A stretch of DNA of 6,731 bases, taken from positions 1 through 6,731 of the forward strand of contig JAISOR010000192.1 of NCBI GenBank assembly GCA_031275535.1. The letters run 5' to 3'. Positions 1 through 4,921 of the stretch are shown in pieces (positions within the stretch are counted from its first letter, which is position 1; each line of letters begins with the position of its first letter). The notes beneath the pieces were generated by a model, which did no database searches, was not told where the DNA came from, and saw only the letters and a list, made by a program, of their open reading frames with translations. The stretch comes from Treponema sp. (GTDB lineage Bacteria; Spirochaetota; Spirochaetia; Treponematales; Breznakiellaceae). Position numbers and translations under genes: made by a program.

Positions 1-101
1 GTCAATTAGTTTTGGGACAGGCTCTATATTATCAAAAAAACGATATTTTATCAAACCCTCCGCCCCCGGACAAGCAAAATGGTATATTCCTCTTCCTGCA
101 A

Positions 102-187
102 AAAGGATCGGGAAATCCGTCAATTATGCCCGGATTATGCGAGCCCCCCTCTCTTCCTCCCATATAAGGAAAAACCGGTAATTCCAC
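102..187 (+). repeat. Dispersed repeat, copy A (left part only)
   Basis: This stretch matches copy B (721-806) in the same orientation. Over the first 42 bases (102-143 against 721-762) I count 36 identities, including the core TTATGCGAG. Similarity then continues more loosely through a CTCTTCC / CCCATAT / AAGGAA / CCGG / AATT series. A third copy (C) lies reversed at 4420-4535. Copy A has no recognisable right end (the GTATCCCGGATAAAGAG part present in B and C). It lies upstream of rpmB and points towards it. No coding role is visible. The family is not one I can name. Confidence 0.7.
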
Positions 188-233
188 GATTGGAGGAAAG
201 ATGGAACGGCCTGGGCGCGCCGGCGCAGAAAAA

Positions 234-253
234 GCACCCCCGTCTGGGGGTGT
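234..253 (-). other. G/C hairpin, terminator-like on minus strand
   Basis: CACCCCC (235-241) and GGGGGTG (246-252) form a perfect 7-bp stem with a 4-nt loop. Read on the minus strand the stem is followed by CTTTTTCTG (T run at 229-233), which is the layout of an intrinsic terminator. No minus-strand gene is visible upstream of it, so what it would terminate is unclear. On the plus strand no T run follows. Confidence 0.35.
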
Positions 254-310
254 GAGCTGAAAAGAAGCCCCCCGCCCAACGCCCCGTACTTTCTTCGCCC
301 CTCGCAAAGC

Positions 311-359
311 CTCTTCCCCCCACTTCACTCTCAACTCCCCACTCCCCACACTCTCTTTA
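311..359 (+). other. G-free polypyrimidine-rich tract
   Basis: There are 49 consecutive bases without a single G on the plus strand, mostly C and T with scattered A. The tract ends just before the rpmB promoter, and its neighbourhood (256-310) is also very C-rich. I see no open frame with coding character on either strand. It could be a low-complexity spacer or have an unusual duplex structure. Confidence 0.6.
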
Positions 360-365
360 GAGGAC

Positions 366-394
366 TAGACATTCTTTTCCCTTTTTTATATACT
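366..394 (+). promoter_or_regulatory. Sigma-70-type promoter for rpmB
   Basis: A -35 hexamer TAGACA (366-371) is followed by a 17-bp, T-rich spacer and a -10 hexamer TATACT (389-394). Transcription would start near 401, giving a leader of about 37 nt that contains the ribosome binding site AGGAAGG (425-431). Confidence 0.7.
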
Positions 395-437
395 TAAGAA
401 CTCGATTAGCGATTATGCTCCGAAAGGAAGGTTTATT

Positions 438-629
438 ATGTCACGGACCTGCGATATTTGCGGAAAACACACCATCACCGGCAATAAGGTGAGCCATGCG
501 AAGAACCACACCCGCCGTACCTGGAAGCCGAATCTGGTGAAGGTGCAAACCGAGGTGGAGGGGACTACCCTGACGCTTAAAATCTGTACCCGCTGCCTTA
601 GAAGCGATTTTATCACCAAAAAGGTGTAA
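438..629 (+). CDS. rpmB: 50S ribosomal protein L28
   Basis: L28 is a structural protein of the large ribosomal subunit. The 63-residue product begins [10 protein letters not shown] and carries the family signature: an N-terminal CDICGK block, a central basic [10 protein letters not shown] segment (residues 23-32) and a C-terminal [12 protein letters not shown] stretch. Two CxxC pairs, C5/C8 and C50/C53, would form the zinc-binding ('C+') version of the protein; many L28 proteins have lost these cysteines. The length is normal for the short bacterial form. The ATG has AGGAAGG six bases upstream and a clear promoter at 366-394. The gene appears monocistronic, with a weak terminator candidate at 665-685. 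I see nothing abnormal in it. Confidence 0.96.
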   Translation: MSRTCDICGKHTITGNKVSHAKNHTRRTWKPNLVKVQTEVEGTTLTLKICTRCLRSDFITKKV

Positions 630-664
630 ATTCCCTCAATTTAGCTATCAATCCTCTGTTTTCC

Positions 665-685
665 GGGACCTGTAGGGGTCCTTTT
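665..685 (+). terminator. Weak intrinsic terminator candidate after rpmB
   Basis: GGACC (666-670) and GGTCC (677-681) form a 5-bp stem with a 6-nt loop, followed by TTTT (682-685). The short stem and the run of only four T bases make it a modest candidate. It lies 36 bases past the rpmB stop codon. Confidence 0.4.
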
Positions 686-720
686 GGTCAGGGCAACAGC
701 ATTTTTTTGCCTATACTCAA

Positions 721-1007
721 AAAGGAGCGGAAAATCTGTCGATTGTGCCCGGCTTATGCGAGGAACCCCTCTTCCCCCATATTTAAGGAATAGCCGGGCA
801 ATTTTTGGTATGTATCCGGGATACCCCCGGAGAAACAACCGGTCCGGTGAGAAACCCTTGGTGGGGTGGCAGTGTAAAAGCCATAGGGGGGACCCTCCGG
901 GGGGTCCCCTATGGCTTTTACACGGACAGGACCCCCAAGGAATTTTTTCCCCGGACCGGTGCTTTCATTTAACGTATCCCGGATAAAGAGTAAATGCTTT
1001 CGCCCTG
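721..1007 (+). repeat. Dispersed repeat, copy B (full length, with palindrome)
   Basis: Most of the gene-free stretch 630-1051 is this repeat. Its left end (721-764) matches copies A and C; the 18 bases GCCCGGCTTATGCGAGGA (747-764) recur exactly in C at 4496-4513 (reverse). Its right end (974-1007, from GTATCCCGGATA to GCCCTG) matches C at 4420-4453 in 32 of 34 positions. Inside lies a long nested inverted repeat (813-985). The right end stops 44 bases short of the capA-like start codon. Open frames across it are palindrome artefacts. It could be a MITE-like or other non-autonomous element, or a repeated regulatory RNA; the sequence alone does not decide. Confidence 0.75.
813..985. repeat. 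Nested long inverted repeat (cruciform/hairpin)
   Basis: Three nested pairs of arms share one centre. The outer pair is TATCCGGGATAC (813-824) with GTATCCCGGATA (974-985). The middle pair is ACCGGTCCGG (838-847) with CCGGACCGGT (951-960), continuing imperfectly through a CCTTGG match. The inner pair is a perfect 18-bp stem, GTGTAAAAGCCATAGGGG (872-889) with CCCCTATGGCTTTTACAC (906-923), with a further ACCC/GGGT at the tip. As RNA on either strand it would fold into one long rod. Confidence 0.85.
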
Positions 1008-1028
1008 CCTTTTGGCTTGTATCAGGGC
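1002..1028 (+). other. Hairpin upstream of capA-like gene
   Basis: GCCCTG (1002-1007, the last bases of repeat copy B) can pair with CAGGGC (1023-1028) across a 15-nt loop. It ends 12 bases before the ribosome binding site AGGGTG (1041-1046). I could not find a convincing promoter between the repeat and the gene. Confidence 0.3.
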
Positions 1029-1051
1029 CCCCATTGGTATAGGGTGAAAAG

Positions 1052-2590
1052 ATGAAAGCTTTTTCCCTGCTATGGGCCTTGGGGTTGCTGTTTTTTTGTT
1101 CCTGCCGGACCAAGCCGGCTTTTGCCTATGTGGATATTAAGGCCGATGGGGCCCTTGGGCCGGAGGAGGCTTCCCTAAAATCCCTGCTGACGGAGGACTT
1201 GCTCCTGCCCCTGGGGATCCGCCTGGTTTCCCCCGGGGAGGGCCCGGAAGAAATTCAGCCGGATTTGGTCATTGAACTTGTTTCATCCTGGGAATTTGAG
1301 GCCCCCCCGGAGGGACCGGCGCTTTCCAAAACCTATTTTGTCCCCCGGGAGGATGCCCTGGGGGGCCGGACAAATACGAGCCTGGGGGCCTGTCTTTCCG
1401 GCGCGGAGACCCTGGTTCCCCTGGGGGAGCTGGAGCCCCCCTTCGTGGCCCTGCGGGTGGACGGCCTGACGGTAGCAGATGAGGGATACCCCCTGATCAG
1501 GCTGGCGGGGTTCCGGGTCCGGGAAACGGAGGGATCTTCGGCCAAACAGGACCGGGCATCCGCGCTGGAAGGGGCCCTCCGTTCCGCCCTGGCTGCGGGC
1601 CCCGAGGGAGCCCCGCCGGGGGAGGAAGGGCCGGAGCCGCTCCGGGTCGCCGCCATAGAGAAAAAGCCGGAATTGTTTTGGATTGCCGCCGCCGGGGACC
1701 TTATGCTGGAACGGGGGGCCGGGGATATTCTCCTTATGGAAGGGCCGGCGGGCCTCTACGGCGGCGTGGACCCCCTGTTCCGGGAAGCGGATCTGCGGGT
1801 CCTAAACCTGGAAGGGGCGGTAAGCCGCCGGGGCATCAGGGCGGAAAAGACCTACAATTTCCGGTTCCCCCCCGCCACGGCGGGGGCCCTGGGCGCCGCC
1901 GGGATAAACGCGGTCCTGCTGGCTAATAACCATGTCTTTGACTGGGGGCCCGAGGCTTTTGCGGATACCCTTATGTACCTTGAAGAAGCGGGGATCGGCG
2001 TCCTGGGGGCAGGACGGAATGAGGAAGAGGCCGCCGGCCCCTTTGTTTTTTCCAAGGGTTCCACGGCGGTTCACGTTTTTGGCATCGCCTCCTTCCCCCG
2101 GGAAGCCAGCGGCTGGGACGGGCTGAGCGCGGCGGCGGGACCTGACCGGGCGGGGATCCTCCACTGGAGAAGGGGGGGCGGAGAAAAGCTCCAAGCCCGT
2201 TTTTCCGGGGAAGCCCTGGATGTGGTTTTTTTCCACGGGGGCCAGGAATGGACAAGCCGGCCGGATCTTCCGGCCAGGGAGTTTTATACCGGCCTTGTCC
2301 GGGCCGGGGCGGACCTGCTTATCGGGTCCCATCCCCATTTTGTCCAGGGCTTCGAGTGGGTCCTGGGAAAGCCGGTTTTCTGGTCCCTGGGGAATTTTGT
2401 TTTTCCGGGGATGGAAAACACCGGCGGCGGGGACGAGGGCCTTTTTATCCGGCTGGGATTTTGGGGAAAGCGGCTCCTTTACCTGGAGCCCTATCCGCTG
2501 GACCTGTCCGGCCCCCGGACGGAGCTGGCTCCGCGGGAAAGGCTGGCCCGCTTCTACGCCCTATCCGGGGAACTGGCGCATTCACGTTAG
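1052..2590 (+). CDS. CapA-family (PGA_cap) metallophosphatase-like lipoprotein
   Basis: The 512-residue product has a C-terminal CapA/PGA_cap domain at about residues 210-475. Visible motifs are AAAGDLML (213-219), LNLEGAVS (251-258), LANNHVFDWG (290-299), FFHGGQEW (393-400), GSHPHFVQGFE (425-435) and WSLGNFVF (444-451). The Asp, Asn and His residues in these are the expected metal-site ligands of the calcineurin-like fold. CapA/PgsA proteins act in poly-gamma-glutamate capsule assembly, but many homologues have no known substrate, and no capB/capC partners lie nearby. The N-terminus is a lysine plus a hydrophobic stretch ending FFCSC (14-18), a loose spirochaete-type lipobox with C18 (or C16) as acylation site, so the protein is probably membrane-anchored outside the cytoplasm. 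Residues 25-182 match nothing I recognise; 183-197 is a Gly/Pro/Glu linker. The ATG at 1052 has AGGGTG five bases upstream and places the signal peptide at the extreme N-terminus. The family call is firm; the role in the cell is not. Confidence 0.9.
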   Translation: MKAFSLLWALGLLFFCSCRTKPAFAYVDIKADGALGPEEASLKSLLTEDLLLPLGIRLVSPGEGPEEIQPDLVIELVSSWEFEAPPEGPALSKTYFVPREDALGGRTNTSLGACLSGAETLVPLGELEPPFVALRVDGLTVADEGYPLIRLAGFRVRETEGSSAKQDRASALEGALRSALAAGPEGAPPGEEGPEPLRVAAIEKKPELFWIAAAGDLMLERGAGDILLMEGPAGLYGGVDPLFREADLRVLNLEGAVSRRGIRAEKTYNFRFPPATAGALGAAGINAVLLANNHVFDWGPEAFADTLMYLEEAGIGVLGAGRNEEEAAGPFVFSKGSTAVHVFGIASFPREASGWDGLSAAAGPDRAGILHWRRGGGEKLQARFSGEALDVVFFHGGQEWTSRPDLPAREFYTGLVRAGADLLIGSHPHFVQGFEWVLGKPVFWSLGNFVFPGMENTGGGDEGLFIRLGFWGKRLLYLEPYPLDLSGPRTELAPRERLARFYALSGELAHSR

Positions 2591-2640
2591 GCCGGCGGGG
2601 AGCAGGGGCCCCGGTGATAAAGAGGACCGGTGTCGAATAC

Positions 2641-2714
2641 GGAACCGCGCAAGGGATAGAAGCGGAAATCCTTTTTGCGAAGCAAAAAGATTGGAGCGGA
2701 TAGCCCGGTTTTTT
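2641..2714 (+). ncRNA. Flavo-1-like structured RNA with terminator
   Basis: The core GGGATAGAAGCGG (2653-2665) faces AGCGGATAGCCC (2695-2706) across a hairpin with stem CTTTTTGC (2671-2678) / GCAAAAAG (2682-2689) and loop GAA; AAT/ATT extends the stem past a bulged C. GGG (2653-2655) can pair with CCC (2704-2706) and AACC (2643-2646) with GGTT (2707-2710). The resulting stem is followed by T6 (2709-2714), so the element ends like an intrinsic terminator. The paired 'GATAGAAGCGG ... AGCGGATAGC' internal loop is what I remember of the Flavo-1 motif, described from Flavobacteria, other Bacteroidetes and spirochaetes, with unknown function. It lies 50 bases past the capA-like stop codon and could be its 3' UTR or an independent transcript. 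The name is from memory. Confidence 0.55.
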
Positions 2715-2735
2715 GCGGCCCCGGGCCGCAAAAAA
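2709..2735. repeat. Perfect 27-bp palindrome, T6-GCGGCCC-C-GGGCCGC-A6
   Basis: Two 13-base arms, TTTTTTGCGGCCC (2709-2721) and GGGCCGCAAAAAA (2723-2735), surround a single C. On both strands the T run precedes the GC stem and the A run follows it, so it is not a standard terminator by itself. Its T6 is also the T tract of the structured RNA just upstream, so the two structures compete for those bases. Confidence 0.8.
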
Positions 2736-2768
2736 TGCGCCCTGATTCTAAATAAAGCAAAATCCACT

Positions 2769-2784
2769 TTGCGCTGAAGCGCAA
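2769..2784 (-). terminator. Hairpin after the minus-strand operon, weak terminator candidate
   Basis: TTGCGC (2769-2774) and GCGCAA (2779-2784) form a perfect 6-bp stem with a 4-nt loop, eight bases past the stop codon of the last operon gene. On the minus strand a TTTT lies about six bases beyond the stem, so the T tract is displaced. It may act with the hairpins at 2709-2735 and 2671-2689 in this convergent gap. Confidence 0.35.
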
Positions 2785-2791
2785 CAAACTG

Positions 2792-3382
2792 CTAGTTCCG
2801 CTTCTCGAACAACAGGGCTGCCTGTTCCCGGACCTGATCCGCCAGGGACTGGTAATTCCCCTTGAGGGCATTCATGTTCTGATTGTAGTAGGCCACAAAT
2901 TCCGGGTCCTGAAAGGGATCAAGCTGAACCGGACGGCCAAGCCGGCGGCCTAGTTCCTCTTCCTTTTGGCGCAGTTTGGGGGCGTATTGACGCTGGATGG
3001 CTTCTCCGTACTGGGCGACCTCATCCAGATACCGGGAAAGGGCCTGGATGAACTGTTTATACAGAAGGGCAAACCGGGCATCCCCGATGAGATATTGGAG
3101 GCCCCTTCCCACAGCCTCGATGCGCTTCTCATCATCCTTGGAAAGGGGAAGAATGATCTGGGAAACCAGGACATCAAAGGCCCCCTGCCTAAGGGCCCCT
3201 TGCTGCTCCTTGGGAAGCTTCTTTATCTCTTCCTCCAGGCTGATCTTGGGATTCTCCAGAAAATTGTTGGCCAGCCGTTTTCCCCGCTGTTTGGCCTCAA
3301 ATTGATCGATACTGCCCTTATCGCCCTTGACCGATTCGGTCCGCTCCATGGCAATTTCCAGCGCGCTTTTTATCCGTGCCAT
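2792..3382 (-). CDS. Conserved-looking helical protein of unknown function
   Basis: I do not recognise this 196-residue protein. It has no signal peptide, no membrane segment and no cysteine, and is rich in Glu, Gln, Lys, Arg and Leu. It reads as mostly alpha-helical and cytoplasmic, with possible coiled-coil stretches around residues 46-66 and 128-148, the latter followed by an LGRRLGRPVQLDPFQDPEF turn segment (144-162). It is the last gene of the operon. Its ATG (3382-3380) directly abuts the TAA stop of the cyclo-ligase gene, with GGAG inside that gene's last codons as ribosome binding site, so translation is probably coupled. The tight coupling and clean length argue that it is a real gene. 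A lineage-restricted spirochaete family is my guess, not something the sequence shows. Confidence 0.85.
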   Translation of the reverse strand: MARIKSALEIAMERTESVKGDKGSIDQFEAKQRGKRLANNFLENPKISLEEEIKKLPKEQQGALRQGAFDVLVSQIILPLSKDDEKRIEAVGRGLQYLIGDARFALLYKQFIQALSRYLDEVAQYGEAIQRQYAPKLRQKEEELGRRLGRPVQLDPFQDPEFVAYYNQNMNALKGNYQSLADQVREQAALLFEKRN

Positions 3383-3991
3383 TTAGTATTCTCCGTTTTC
3401 CATACATGAAAATAAATTTTCCCCCGTACAGAGAAAATCCATCCTTTTGTCCCAGGTTTCCACCGGTACCAGAGGAACTATCTGTATTTCCAGACAGAAT
3501 CCGACCGTAAAATAGGATATTGCCGGTATGGCCGGATTGTCAAGTTCGGCAAAAAAACTATCGTAATAGCCTTTTCCGCGGCCCAGCCGGTTTCCCCGCC
3601 GGTCAAAGGCCATTCCCGGCGTTATAATAAGGGCCGGAAAATCCGCGGGCCCCAGGCGGTCCCCGGGAGCATCGGTGGGCGGTTCCCGGATCCGGAAAGC
3701 GCCGTTGTGCCAGGGGCCGGAAGCGGTATGGGTCCGGAAAAAACGCAGCCTCTTGTCCCGGAGCTTGGGCAGAAAGACCCGTTTTCCTTGGGAAAGGGCC
3801 AGTGCCAGGAGCGGTCCGGTGTCTATTTCGATATCCGTGGAAAGAAAGAGCAGAACCGACCCGCACTGGTCCCAGCAGGGCAGGCCGCATATTCGGGAAA
3901 CGGCCCCGGCGCCCTCACGGGTATACGCTTCGGGGGGAAGCGCCCCAAGACGGCGCCGCATTTCTCTGCGCAGTTCCTGCTTGGAAATCAT
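3383..3991 (-). CDS. 5-formyltetrahydrofolate cyclo-ligase
   Basis: The enzyme performs the ATP-dependent conversion of 5-formyltetrahydrofolate to 5,10-methenyltetrahydrofolate in one-carbon metabolism (the E. coli homologue is ygfA/fau). The 202-residue protein fits the family length. It shows the N-terminal KQELRREMRRRL helix (4-15), FRIREP (99-104, the family's G-x-x-I-x-E-P region), LIITPGMAFDRRGNRLGRGKGYYD (121-144) with the nucleotide/folate-binding GRGKGYYD loop, and VPLVPVETWDKRMD (172-185) near the C-terminus. The only upstream in-frame ATG, at 4114, would lie deep inside the preceding gene and adds 41 residues in a shadow frame, so I start at 3991, seven bases after the upstream stop, with AAGG as a weak ribosome binding site. 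It is the middle gene of a three-gene operon. No damage is visible. Confidence 0.94.
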   Translation of the reverse strand: MISKQELRREMRRRLGALPPEAYTREGAGAVSRICGLPCWDQCGSVLLFLSTDIEIDTGPLLALALSQGKRVFLPKLRDKRLRFFRTHTASGPWHNGAFRIREPPTDAPGDRLGPADFPALIITPGMAFDRRGNRLGRGKGYYDSFFAELDNPAIPAISYFTVGFCLEIQIVPLVPVETWDKRMDFLCTGENLFSCMENGEY

Positions 3992-3998
3992 TGATGCC

Positions 3999-4355
3999 TT
4001 AAATAGGCCGGGTTCCCCCCGCTTTAAGCCCCGCCTCGTAGAGTTTTCCACAGGCCAAAAACATGGGCAGCTTAGTCCCGCCCAGAATAATATCCGCCTC
4101 CGCCGCCATATCAATCATGTCCCGGCTGGGAGTCTTCCCTCGTACAAAAATAATACAGTGTATATCTAATAGTTCGGCGGTCCGTATAACCTGGGGATTC
4201 ACCAATCCGGTCAACAAAAGCACCCTATCCTTAACAAAGGCCATAACATCACTCATCAGATCCGCCCCACAGGCGGAAGCTATCTCCAAAGACGCCTTAT
4301 CCTCACCATAAAAAAACTGTCCATCTAGGACATTTACCGCTTCGGCTACAGTCAT
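3999..4355 (-). CDS. Stand-alone DRTGG-domain protein
   Basis: The 118-residue product is little more than one DRTGG domain, a small alpha/beta fold found inside phosphotransacetylases, with CBS domains, and as single-domain proteins beside redox enzymes such as [FeFe]-hydrogenases in anaerobes. Visible family features are FYGEDKASLEIASACGAD (15-32) followed by LMSDVMAF (33-40), which matches the 'SDLLSDVMA' block of stand-alone members as I remember it, then alternating strands LLLTG (46-50), CIIFVRGKTP (67-76) and ADIILGGTKLPMF (87-99). Its ligand is unknown; a nucleotide-sensing role is only suggested for the family. The start at 4355 has a GGGGGG tract just upstream; the earlier ATGs at 4427 and 4367 lie before or at the predicted transcript start. 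It is the first gene of the operon, seven bases before the cyclo-ligase. Confidence 0.85.
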   Translation of the reverse strand: MTVAEAVNVLDGQFFYGEDKASLEIASACGADLMSDVMAFVKDRVLLLTGLVNPQVIRTAELLDIHCIIFVRGKTPSRDMIDMAAEADIILGGTKLPMFLACGKLYEAGLKAGGTRPI

Positions 4356-4376
4356 ACTACCCCCCATGCTTTTTAG

Positions 4377-4405
4377 ATTATAGCATACTATAAAAAGCGA
4401 TTCAA
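4377..4405 (-). promoter_or_regulatory. Sigma-70-type promoter of the DRTGG/cyclo-ligase operon
   Basis: On the minus strand, TTGAAT (4405-4400) is separated by exactly 17 bp from a consensus TATAAT (4382-4377). Transcription should start near 4370, 15 bases upstream of the chosen start codon, which rules out the longer start at 4427. The -35 box lies 14 bp from the right end of repeat copy C. Confidence 0.8.
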
Positions 4406-4419
4406 TGGAGCCCGCAAGA

Positions 4420-4535
4420 CAGGGCAAAAGCCTTTACTCTTTATCCGGGATACTTTACGGTAGATTCACCGGTACGGTGAGGAAATTACTTGGGGTCCTC
4501 GCATAAGCCGGGCGCTATTGATGGATTTCTCCTTT
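4420..4535 (-). repeat. Dispersed repeat, copy C (short form)
   Basis: Read on the minus strand this has the left end of copies A and B (AAAGGAG at 4535-4529, then an exact 18-base match at 4513-4496) joined to the right part of copy B. The right part includes the CCCC-AAG-AATTT, ACCGGTG and GTATCCCGGATAAAGAGTAAA sequences; the last 34 bases match B at 32. It lacks about 165 bp that B has between two AGGA(A)CCCC microrepeats, so it looks like a deletion form. A small TCACCG/CGGTGA hairpin (4466-4480) stands where B has its long palindrome. It points towards the operon promoter. Confidence 0.75.
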
Positions 4536-4559
4536 AGCGCCTGGCACCATAGGCGTTTA

Positions 4560-4588
4560 TTTATATTATACTATATTATGCATATAAA
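4560..4588 (+). promoter_or_regulatory. Possible promoter for the two small genes
   Basis: TTTATA (4560-4565) and TATAAA (4583-4588) are spaced by 17 bp in a very AT-rich stretch, with transcription expected near 4595. Several other -10-like hexamers (TATACT, TATTAT) occur in the same stretch, so the exact boxes are uncertain. Confidence 0.35.
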
Positions 4589-4621
4589 TTGAATGGTTTT
4601 TAAACGGAGGGGACGAAATTT

Positions 4622-4804
4622 ATGGATTTTGATAAGGAAGAACAGGTATTTTTGGCTGAACTTAACGAAGGGCAGTTTGGAATTGAACGTATGCCCAACA
4701 CGGAGGCCGATTATAGCAAAAAGGAAGATCGGGACGTAAAAGCCTATGGTGACTATTTGGTATCCGAATCTTTCAAATCCCTCAATGCCAGGGTCTCCAA
4801 ATAA
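4622..4804 (+). CDS. Small acidic hypothetical protein (60 aa)
   Basis: I do not recognise this protein. It is 60 residues, very hydrophilic, rich in Asp, Glu and Lys, with no cysteine, signal peptide or membrane segment. Residues 29-41 contain a charged, probably helical ADYSKKEDRDVKA stretch. The start is well supported: GGAGGGG (4606-4612) lies nine bases before the ATG, and an AT-rich promoter-like region precedes it. The last base of its TAA stop is the first base of the ATG of the next small gene, suggesting translational coupling. Its base composition is lower in GC than that of the capA-like gene. It could be a lineage-specific small protein. Confidence 0.7.
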   Translation: MDFDKEEQVFLAELNEGQFGIERMPNTEADYSKKEDRDVKAYGDYLVSESFKSLNARVSK

Positions 4805-4920
4805 TGGGGGATAGCCAGGAGGAAAATGCCGATCTTGAGTATCTTAAGAAGGCTCGTATTGATAATGGACGTATTGCCAGACGATATAGAAAAATCCTTG
4901 AAAGTTTATATCAAGATTGA
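4804..4920 (+). CDS. Tiny basic hypothetical protein (38 aa), coupled to upstream gene
   Basis: An ATG overlapping the upstream stop as TAATG opens a 38-codon frame beginning MGDSQEENADLEYLKKARID and ending in RYRKILESLYQD. The product is charged and amphipathic, acidic at the start and Arg/Lys-rich from residue 15, and probably one or two helices. I do not recognise it. The one-base overlap and the coding-like composition favour it over the competing frame from 4826, whose AGGAGG lies only three bases from its ATG and which runs on into the tRNA-end repeats. The TGA stop falls at the very edge of the duplicated sequence starting at 4922, so the original 3' end of this gene may have been altered by that event. 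Confidence 0.5.
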   Translation: MGDSQEENADLEYLKKARIDNGRIARRYRKILESLYQD

Positions 4921-4921
4921 C

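Noticed and set aside
32..349. 105-residue minus-strand frame (and the nested 135-323 frame)
   Set aside because: It runs through repeat copy A, a G/C hairpin and the low-complexity C-rich tract; its composition follows the DNA (Gly/Pro runs) and it has no recognisable motif.
684..986. 100-residue plus-strand frame and its minus-strand counterpart 754-1113
   Set aside because: Both lie across repeat copy B and its long palindrome; the same pseudo-peptide (GKSVxxARxMR) appears in copy A, showing it comes from the repeat.
1802..2338. 178-residue antisense frame inside the CapA-like gene, and others at 1333-1656, 1971-2255 and 2220-2777
   Set aside because: High-GC shadow frames of a gene whose own frame has clear conserved motifs.
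2709..2735. Palindrome as a bidirectional intrinsic terminator
   Set aside because: On both strands the T run precedes the stem and an A run follows it, the reverse of what an intrinsic terminator needs.
2966..3409. 147-residue plus-strand frame opposite the helical protein
   Set aside because: Antisense shadow; the minus-strand frame is tightly coupled to the cyclo-ligase gene and has protein-like composition.
3383..4114. Longer start for the cyclo-ligase at 4114
   Set aside because: It adds 41 residues in a shadow frame of the DRTGG gene; the start at 3991 begins exactly where family similarity begins.
3999..4427. Longer starts for the DRTGG protein at 4427 or 4367
   Set aside because: The promoter TATAAT at 4382-4377 places the transcript start near 4370, and only the ATG at 4355 has a purine-rich ribosome binding tract.
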